Assembly: GCA_026415995.1 (NCBI GenBank)
Contig: JAOAGB010000067.1
Location: forward strand, 1 to 27,177
Length of the DNA stretch: 27,177 bases
From: Thermodesulfovibrio sp.
GTDB taxonomy: Bacteria; Nitrospirota; Thermodesulfovibrionia; Thermodesulfovibrionales; Thermodesulfovibrionaceae
Direction: 5' to 3'
This document shows, piece after piece, positions 21,570 through 27,177 of this stretch. The notes beneath the pieces are model-generated. The model had not been told where the DNA came from. It did not search any database and saw only the letters and a program-made list of their open reading frames with translations. The first letter of the stretch is position 1; every line of letters starts with the position of its first letter. The translations under genes and the position numbers were made by a program.

Positions 21570-22976
21570 ATGTCAAAGCTTGAAAAATGGAATGAAAAAA
21601 TCTGGAATTTTTTTGCATCAGTTGACCTTGCAGTAGCTTTATTTATTGTAATTTCCATTGGTGCAGCAATAGGCACAGTTATTCCTCAGCAGGCAGAGCC
21701 AGAGGCTACAATTAGATTTTTTTCAAAATTTCTGTCCATTGCCAATGCTACAAAGGCTTATGAAATAGTAAGCTTACTTGACCTAAATAATCTCTATCAC
21801 AGTTGGTGGTTTACATTTTTACTTTTTATGTTTGCCTTAAACTTGATAGTTTGCTCAATAGATCGACTACCCAATCTTTTAAAGTCCTATAAAGCCTTAC
21901 CTCAACCTCTTCCATTTCAGATTTTAGAGAAAATGCCTATTAGAAAGGATTTAAAAATTGATAAGGAGAATATGCCGGATAAAATTATGGAGATTTTTAA
22001 AAATAGAGGTTTTGCAACCAATCTTTTTCAAACACCTGAAGGAATGCAGATTCAGGCAAAAAAATGGAGTAAAACAAGATTGGCTGTTTATCTTACTCAT
22101 CTTAGCATTCTTATTATTCTTTCTGGAGCTCTTGTTGGAACTTTCTTTGGTTTTAGAGGCCATATGAACATTGTTGAAGGCACAGGTCTTGACTTTGCTA
22201 TTTCTGATGAGGGAAAAGCCATTCCGCTTAATTTTCAGGTCATATGTGATAGGTTTGAAGTAGAATATTATGAAAATTCAGCCATCCCAAAGGCTTACAG
22301 AAGTTATTTAAGAATATTAGAGAATGGACAAGCTGTAAAATTCAATGGGAAAGAGACAAAGGTCGTAGAAGTTAATGAACCTTTTTCTTATAAGGGTATA
22401 ACATTTTATCAGGCAAGTTATGGGTTTCAACCTGCAGAACATGCAGAATTTAGGTTTACATATTTTGATAGTGGTGGAAAGGAAATACCGATAAAGGCAA
22501 AATTTGAGGAGAAAGTTAAAATTCCGGGTAAATCAGTTACAGTTTCTGTGATAGATTTCTCCCCAGCCTTAGGTATAGATGAACATGGAAGGTTATTTAA
22601 TATGACTACAGATATGATAAATCCTGCTGTGTTGGTGGTATTTGAAGAGGGCGAAAAGAGAACAGAGAGATGGATACTTAAAAAAATTCCTGATACATGG
22701 GAAACTCCATATGGAAAGCTTAGGTTTGATGAACTCTGGGGTGCTCAGTTTACAGGCCTTCAAGTTAGAAAAGACCCTGGTGTACCTTTAATTTATATAG
22801 GTTCTATATTTCTTTGCGTAGGCCTTTTTATATCCTTGTTTCTGCGTCCAATAAATTATTTTGTTACAATAAATAAAGATAACATAAGCTTTTATTCGCC
22901 ATCTTTAAAGGGCAAATTTATAATTGAAAAACAGCTTGAAGAAATCATTAATAGACTGAAAGGAGAAAAGATATGA
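21570..22976 (+). CDS. resB: ResB/Ccs1, system II cytochrome c maturation
   Basis: 468 residues. Three N-terminal membrane helices (about 15-35, 76-96 and 166-187) surround the GTVIPQQAEPEATI and WWFTFLLFMFALNLIVCS blocks. A large periplasmic domain follows (about 190-410, including KGITFYQASYGF), then a final helix near 412-430. With CcsA it forms the heme exporter and lyase that attaches heme to CxxCH motifs outside the inner membrane. GGAGG (21561-21565) lies just before ATG. The overlap ATGA with the next gene shows a coupled pair. It is divergent from the exported thioredoxin and close to the cytochrome operon whose 21 hemes it would attach. Confidence 0.93.
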   Translation: MSKLEKWNEKIWNFFASVDLAVALFIVISIGAAIGTVIPQQAEPEATIRFFSKFLSIANATKAYEIVSLLDLNNLYHSWWFTFLLFMFALNLIVCSIDRLPNLLKSYKALPQPLPFQILEKMPIRKDLKIDKENMPDKIMEIFKNRGFATNLFQTPEGMQIQAKKWSKTRLAVYLTHLSILIILSGALVGTFFGFRGHMNIVEGTGLDFAISDEGKAIPLNFQVICDRFEVEYYENSAIPKAYRSYLRILENGQAVKFNGKETKVVEVNEPFSYKGITFYQASYGFQPAEHAEFRFTYFDSGGKEIPIKAKFEEKVKIPGKSVTVSVIDFSPALGIDEHGRLFNMTTDMINPAVLVVFEEGEKRTERWILKKIPDTWETPYGKLRFDELWGAQFTGLQVRKDPGVPLIYIGSIFLCVGLFISLFLRPINYFVTINKDNISFYSPSLKGKFIIEKQLEEIINRLKGEKI

Positions 22977-24031
22977 GCTATCAGATAATAGCTATTGCAG
23001 GATTACTTTATATTCTTGCAATGCCTCTTTATATTGTCTATATGCTTACAAAAAATAACAAATTAGGCTATCTGGCAACGGGAATTCTTGCCTCAGGAGC
23101 TCTAATTCATGTTTATGGATTTATTAGAAGGTTTATGGAAATGTATGCCATAAATCACTCCTTTATGAGAAGCATTCCAATTACGAATTTATATGAAAGT
23201 TTGGTTTTCTTTGTTTTGTGTCTTATTGTCGGATATCTTTTCATTGAATGGAAATATAAAAAGAAAAGCTTTGGTGTTTTTGTATCTATTATTGCAGGCA
23301 TAATAATAGGGCTTACGGAGTTGCTTGGAGTATCTAAGGAAGTTCAACCTCTTGTACCTGCCCTTAAGAGTAATTGGTTACTTGCCCATGTGACACTTAG
23401 TTTTATAGCGTATGCTGCCTTTGCCATAAGTTTTATTACTGGATTACTTCATATAATTATGAGTTCTGAAAGTAAAAAATCCTTTAAATATATATTATCA
23501 ACGACTCTTTTAGGTCTAATGGTTTTCATATTTATATCTATGATAATTGATATCATTACAGCAGGAAATCCTAAGTCTGTTAAGATATTTCATTCTACAC
23601 TGGGAAATCCTTCAGTACCCATATCTATAATAAGTTGGATTTCAATGATTGCCTTAATTTTAATTTCATGGAAATGGAGTGAGATAATAATTAAAATTTT
23701 TAAGGGACTTAAAATTGATAGCAATTTCCTTGAAGATATCACATACAAAGGTATTGCCTTCGGTTTTCCTATTTTCACAATTGGAGGACTTGTATTTGGA
23801 GCTATATGGGCTGACCAGGCATGGGGAAGATATTGGGGTTGGGATCCTAAGGAGACATGGTCATTAATTACATGGTTTGTCTATGCCTTTTATTTGCATG
23901 CAAAGTTTATTAGAGGTTGGCAAGGAAGTAAAACTTCAGTTATAGCAGTAATTGGCTTTATTGTGACCATATTTACCTATCTTGGTGTAAATTTATTTTT
24001 AAGTGGATTGCATTCATACGGAAGCATGTAG
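22973..24031 (+). CDS. ccsA: CcsA/ResC (CcsB-type) heme export and ligation protein
   Basis: 352 residues, polytopic, with the tryptophan-rich heme-handling WWD segment (WGRYWGWDPKETWSLITW) and several conserved histidines: H106-type position in the N-terminal part, NWLLAHVTLSFIAY, and the terminal GLHSYGSM. It delivers heme across the membrane with ResB. It begins in a 4-nt overlap with resB, and its stop TAG is immediately followed by the ATG of tsaD, so the three genes are probably one transcript. Confidence 0.93.
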   Translation: MSYQIIAIAGLLYILAMPLYIVYMLTKNNKLGYLATGILASGALIHVYGFIRRFMEMYAINHSFMRSIPITNLYESLVFFVLCLIVGYLFIEWKYKKKSFGVFVSIIAGIIIGLTELLGVSKEVQPLVPALKSNWLLAHVTLSFIAYAAFAISFITGLLHIIMSSESKKSFKYILSTTLLGLMVFIFISMIIDIITAGNPKSVKIFHSTLGNPSVPISIISWISMIALILISWKWSEIIIKIFKGLKIDSNFLEDITYKGIAFGFPIFTIGGLVFGAIWADQAWGRYWGWDPKETWSLITWFVYAFYLHAKFIRGWQGSKTSVIAVIGFIVTIFTYLGVNLFLSGLHSYGSM

Positions 24032-25033
24032 ATGTTAATACTTGGTATAGATACTTCCTGTGATGACACCTCTGCAGCTGTGCTTGAGGATAGAAAAATA
24101 CTTAGCAATATAGTATCCTCACAGATACAATTCCATAGCAAGTATGGTGGAATTGTTCCTGAAATTGCCTCCCGTAAACATATTGAATGGATAACGGATG
24201 TAACGGAGAAAGCTTTAAACGAAGCTCATATTAGCTTAAAAGATATTGATTTAGTGGCTGTTTGTCATGGTCCTGGGCTTATTGGTTCTCTTCTTGTAGG
24301 TCTATGTTTTGCAAAAGCTTTAAGTTTTGCCAGCAAAAAACCAATAATTGGAGTAAATCATCTTGAAGCTCATATTCAGGCTGTGTTTTTAGAGGGAAAA
24401 TATCCAGAATTTCCCTTTTTAAGTCTTGTTGTCTCTGGAGGCCATACGAGTCTTTATAGAGTAGAGGATTTTGGCAGATATAGAGAACTTGGCAGAAGCA
24501 GAGATGATGCGGCAGGTGAAGCTTACGATAAAATAGCAAAAATGTTAGGACTAAGTTATCCCGGTGGGCCACTAATAGATGCTTTGGCAAAGGAGGGTGA
24601 TCCTGAAAAGTATAGATTGCCAAAACCATTTTTACATGGAAGTTTTGATTTCAGTTTTAGTGGATTAAAAACTGCCATAAAAGTGCTTCTTAAAAATTTA
24701 AATATTCAAGAAGGTAACCCGCCGGAAGATTTTAAAAAAGACCTTGCTGCTTCTTTTCAGTCAGTTATAGTGGAAGTACTGATAGAGAAAATAAGATTGG
24801 CACTAAAAGAAGAAAAACTAAATAGAGTAGTTATAACAGGTGGTGTTGCTGCTAATAGTGAATTAAGAAGGCGAGCAATGGATCTCGAAAAGGACGGGTT
24901 TGAGGTTTATTTACCATCAAAAGCTTTATGCACAGATAATGCAGCCATGATAGCAGTAGCTGGATTCCATAAGTTTCAGAGAGGGGAAAGATCAGACTTT
25001 TTTCTTAATGCACGTGCCTATTTGCCATTATAA
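24032..25033 (+). CDS. tsaD: tRNA N6-adenosine threonylcarbamoyltransferase
   Basis: 333 residues of the Kae1/TsaD family, which makes t6A at position 37 of ANN-decoding tRNAs together with TsaB, TsaC and TsaE. Motifs: ILGIDTSCDDTSAAV at the start, the metal-binding H110 and H114 in VNHLEAHIQA, SGGHTSLY, DDAAGEAYDKIAKMLGL, YPGGP, SFSGLKTA, and the terminal ITGGVAANSELRRR with CTDNAAMIA. Normal length. It directly abuts ccsA and overlaps the convergent bioF by 6 nt. Confidence 0.97.
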   Translation: MLILGIDTSCDDTSAAVLEDRKILSNIVSSQIQFHSKYGGIVPEIASRKHIEWITDVTEKALNEAHISLKDIDLVAVCHGPGLIGSLLVGLCFAKALSFASKKPIIGVNHLEAHIQAVFLEGKYPEFPFLSLVVSGGHTSLYRVEDFGRYRELGRSRDDAAGEAYDKIAKMLGLSYPGGPLIDALAKEGDPEKYRLPKPFLHGSFDFSFSGLKTAIKVLLKNLNIQEGNPPEDFKKDLAASFQSVIVEVLIEKIRLALKEEKLNRVVITGGVAANSELRRRAMDLEKDGFEVYLPSKALCTDNAAMIAVAGFHKFQRGERSDFFLNARAYLPL

Positions 25034-26182
25034 TTTTTTTAAGGCTTCCTCTAATCTTTCAATGTCTTCTAAACTATGCGATGCTGTTATTGTTAATCTT
25101 ATTCTTGGTATCTTAACTGTTGGTGGTCTTATTACAGGCGCATAAATATTAAAGTATTGCAAAACCTCAGAAGCTTTAATGGCAGATTCAATATCCTCAA
25201 AAAGTATAGGAATAATAGGAGTTTGTGTATTTGTTGTTTTTAAACCAAGATTATTTATTATTTCTCTCAATTTTACAGTGTTTTGCCAAAGTTTTTCTAT
25301 TAATGTGTTATCTTCCATTATGATTTTTAGAGAGGCATAGGAAGATGCTATTATACTTGCAGGTAAAGCTGTTGAGAATATAAATCCTCTTGCAGAATTA
25401 ATAAACCAGTCTATTAGAGTAGATGAGCCGCAAACAAAGGCTCCAAATGAGCCAATTGCCTTTGAAAAAGTTCCCATTTGAATTATAAACTCCTCTGGAT
25501 TTAAATCAAAATGTTTTAGTGCTCCAAAACCATTTCCTAAAACACCTGTACCATGGGCATCATCAAGATAAAGTAGAGCTCCTTCCCTTTTGCAGATTTC
25601 ATAAAGTTCTTTAACCGGAGCTATGTCACCATCCATGCTAAAAACGGTGTCTGTTACTATTATTTTATTTCCCCTACAGGCTGAATTCTTAATAAGCTTT
25701 TGTAAATCCTCCAAATCAGCATGCCTATAAATAATCTTTTGTGCTCTACTTAACCTGCAGCCATCAATTATACTTGCATGATTTAATTCATCGCTAAATA
25801 TAATGTCATTTTCTTGAGCAAGGACTGGTATAAGAGATATATTGGCAGTGTAACCTGAATTTAGAACAAGAGATGACTGACTATTTTTAAATCTACATAA
25901 TAGTTCTTCCAATTTTTTATGGAGCATTACTCCTCCGCTAAGTAATCTCGATGCACCACCACCTATTCCAAATATTTTTATTGCCTCTATAGCTGCTTTT
26001 TTAAGAAAAGGATGTTGACTTAATCCAAGATAATCATTTGATGCAAAATTTATGAATTTCTGACCATTTATTGTTATTTTCATCCCCTCTCTTGATTCCG
26101 TATCTTTGACTGAACGATATAGATGTGTTTGTCTTAATTTTTCAAGTTTTTTTTCAAAAATTTCAAAAATTTTTTCTGACAT
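25028..26182 (-). CDS. bioF: 8-amino-7-oxononanoate synthase
   Basis: 384-residue PLP enzyme of the alpha-oxoamine synthase family. It condenses pimeloyl thioester with alanine in biotin synthesis. Key blocks: FASNDYLGLS, GGGASRLLSG, NSGYTAN, DDAHGTGVLG (207-216) and the PLP lysine K241 in GTFSKAIGSFGAF. Related enzymes such as 2-amino-3-ketobutyrate ligase share these motifs, so a small doubt about substrate remains; no other bio gene is nearby. AAGGGG lies 8 nt before ATG. It is divergent from mraZ and overlaps tsaD at its 3' end. Confidence 0.9.
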   Translation of the reverse strand: MSEKIFEIFEKKLEKLRQTHLYRSVKDTESREGMKITINGQKFINFASNDYLGLSQHPFLKKAAIEAIKIFGIGGGASRLLSGGVMLHKKLEELLCRFKNSQSSLVLNSGYTANISLIPVLAQENDIIFSDELNHASIIDGCRLSRAQKIIYRHADLEDLQKLIKNSACRGNKIIVTDTVFSMDGDIAPVKELYEICKREGALLYLDDAHGTGVLGNGFGALKHFDLNPEEFIIQMGTFSKAIGSFGAFVCGSSTLIDWFINSARGFIFSTALPASIIASSYASLKIIMEDNTLIEKLWQNTVKLREIINNLGLKTTNTQTPIIPILFEDIESAIKASEVLQYFNIYAPVIRPPTVKIPRIRLTITASHSLEDIERLEEALKKL

Positions 26183-26194
26183 AAAAAATACCCC

Positions 26195-26223
26195 TTGACA
26201 AAATTTTCACCTTAGTATATTAT
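26195..26223 (+). promoter_or_regulatory. Promoter of mraZ
   Basis: TTGACA (26195-26200), a 17-nt spacer and TATTAT (26218-26223). Transcription would start near 26230, next to the MraZ boxes. Confidence 0.7.
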
Positions 26224-26225
26224 TT

Positions 26226-26250
26226 GTGGTAAATAGTGGTATAAAGTGGG
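26226..26250 (+). promoter_or_regulatory. MraZ operator: three GTGG boxes at 10-bp intervals
   Basis: GTGGT (26226), GTGGT (26236) and GTGGG (26246) recur exactly every 10 bp, one helical turn, right after the -10 box. This is the arrangement known for MraZ self-regulation (TGGG-type boxes with 5-bp gaps). The last box also ends 3 nt before the ATG and could act as a weak ribosome site. Confidence 0.85.
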
Positions 26251-26252
26251 TT

Positions 26253-26708
26253 ATGATATCTTTCATAGGAAAATATTACCATAATTTAGACCAAAAGGGA
26301 AGAGTAATAATGCCAGCCTCCCTTAGAGAGGTGCTTGCGAATAAATACACCTCTGGTAAGCTCTATTTAACCAATGCTCCATTTGATAAGGCTTTACATC
26401 TATATCCTCTTGAAGAATGGCTTAAAATGGAAGAAAAAATAAGAGAACTTCCAAAGTCTGATGAAGCAGTAATGTATTTTTTAAGAAGAGTAATAGCTTC
26501 AGCAATTCCCTGCGAACTTGACAAGCAAGGAAGACTTCTTATCCCATATGAGCATAGGCAGGATGCTGGTATTAATTCAGAAGTCGTGATTGTAGGACAG
26601 ATTGAGAGAATAGAAATATGGGATAAGCTTACGTGGGACAACATTACAGATCCTACCAAAGTAGATATAAAGAGGATACAGGATGCCCTTGCTAAGTACG
26701 GAATATAA
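26253..26708 (+). CDS. mraZ: MraZ transcriptional regulator of the division/cell-wall cluster
   Basis: 151 residues with two AbrB-like halves, each with the family DxxxR motif: DQKGRVIMPA near residue 12 and DKQGRLLIPY near 89. MraZ forms a ring-shaped oligomer that binds repeated boxes upstream of its own operon. An upstream in-frame GTG at 26226 would add nine residues not found in the family and sits within the operator, so ATG 26253 is preferred. It overlaps rsmH by 26 nt, as the first gene of a dcw cluster. Confidence 0.95.
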   Translation: MISFIGKYYHNLDQKGRVIMPASLREVLANKYTSGKLYLTNAPFDKALHLYPLEEWLKMEEKIRELPKSDEAVMYFLRRVIASAIPCELDKQGRLLIPYEHRQDAGINSEVVIVGQIERIEIWDKLTWDNITDPTKVDIKRIQDALAKYGI

Positions 26709-27177
26709 AAATATCCATATTCCAGTAATGGTTGAAGAAGTTATTCAACTTTTAAATATTAAAGAGGAAGGAATATATGTGGATGCTACTTTAGGATGTG
26801 GTGGGCATTCCATAGAAATTCTTACACGACTTGGCAGTATGGGTAGATTGATAGGATTAGACAGAGATGAAAGGGCTATAGAATGTGCAAAGGATTTTAT
26901 TAGTGATGAAAGGATGGTTTTTAAAAAGGCAAGATTCTCTCAAATCAAAGAAGTGTTATATGAAGTAGGAATTGAAAAAATTGATGGAATTATCTTTGAT
27001 CTGGGAGTTTCTATGCTTCAACTCAAAGATTTATCAAGAGGATTCAGCTTCCATTCCGATGAAATGCTTGATATGAGAATGGATCAAACCACTTTTCTTA
27101 CAGCATGGGATGTGGTAAATAAATACCCTGAATATAAACTGATTCAGATATTTAAAGATTATGGTGATGAACCATTT
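26683..27177 (+). CDS. rsmH: 16S rRNA (cytosine1402-N4)-methyltransferase, 3' end outside window
   Basis: The first 165 codons of RsmH (MraW), which methylates N4 of C1402 in 16S rRNA using SAM. NIHIPVMVEEV, VDATLGCGGHS (SAM loop), IGLDRDERAI, the catalytic-region motif GIIFDLGVSMLQL and RGFSFHSDEMLDMRMD are all typical. ATG 26683 (reading MPLLSTEYKNIHIPV) has AGAGGA at 26671-26676, 6 nt upstream, inside mraZ. ATG 26728 would cut off the conserved HIPV block. Reading is open to the window end. Confidence 0.95.
   Translation, partial: MPLLSTEYKNIHIPVMVEEVIQLLNIKEEGIYVDATLGCGGHSIEILTRLGSMGRLIGLDRDERAIECAKDFISDERMVFKKARFSQIKEVLYEVGIEKIDGIIFDLGVSMLQLKDLSRGFSFHSDEMLDMRMDQTTFLTAWDVVNKYPEYKLIQIFKDYGDEPF

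Noticed and set aside
24279..24629. 116-codon antisense frame inside tsaD
   Set aside because: It mirrors a well-conserved tsaD segment and has no start signal or recognisable domain.
1..27177. CRISPR arrays, insertion sequences, prophage genes or integrated elements
   Set aside because: No regularly spaced repeats, transposase or integrase motifs, or target duplications were seen; the tRNA genes have no adjoining partial copies.

Overview
The window is a low-GC stretch of a chromosome from an anaerobic Gram-negative bacterium. Evidence for that lifestyle is a tetraheme cytochrome c3, a 17-heme membrane-anchored cytochrome, system II (ResB/CcsA) cytochrome c maturation, rubredoxin-type proteins and an Fe-S flavoprotein. 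Two heptosyltransferases show an LPS-type outer membrane. Gene content and codon use resemble Thermodesulfovibrio (Nitrospirota); this taxon is an inference from memory, not a search.

Layout. Positions 1-2510: a gene-poor leader, a polyprenyl-phosphate sugar transferase whose only well-placed start is an ATA codon, a histone-like HU gene, and an Rsm22/METTL17-like methyltransferase. Positions 2566-9142 (minus strand): a dense gene string with a WaaF-GmhB fusion, a WaaC-like heptosyltransferase, a PPC/DUF296 protein, trpF, a DUF255 thioredoxin-domain protein, a small CxxC thioredoxin and a TauE-type exporter. The exporter also has its own promoter inside a perfect 16-bp inverted repeat. Positions 9195-10367 (plus): a DUF3553-like small protein coupled to a lone Opp/Dpp-type ABC ATPase. 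Positions 10364-12596 (minus): DUF523-DUF1722 (YbgA-like) overlapping a photolyase. Positions 12620-14042: a ZIP metal transporter and, convergent to it, WrbA. Positions 14182-14583: tRNA-Phe, tRNA-Lys and tRNA-Glu, ending in a strong bidirectional terminator. Positions 14620-17668: a rubredoxin mini-operon, a CPA2 cation/proton antiporter with RCK domains and an Fe-S flavoprotein; then tRNA-Ser (17700-17790). Positions 17898-20950 (minus): a three-gene electron-transfer operon (17-heme cytochrome, b-type cytochrome, cytochrome c3). Positions 21083-24031: an exported thioredoxin-like protein, divergent from the ResB-CcsA pair that would mature these cytochromes. Positions 24032-27177: tsaD, bioF, and the start of the division and cell-wall cluster (mraZ, rsmH) with a clear MraZ operator.

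Two themes stand out. First, several genes have a sigma70-type -10 hexamer ending 5-6 nt before the start codon and no Shine-Dalgarno, which predicts leaderless mRNAs; other genes here have normal leaders. Second, the cytochrome operon looks like a membrane quinone-to-periplasm electron conduit, and its large cytochrome carries a canonical EF-hand loop. I see no insertion sequences, CRISPR arrays or phage genes.
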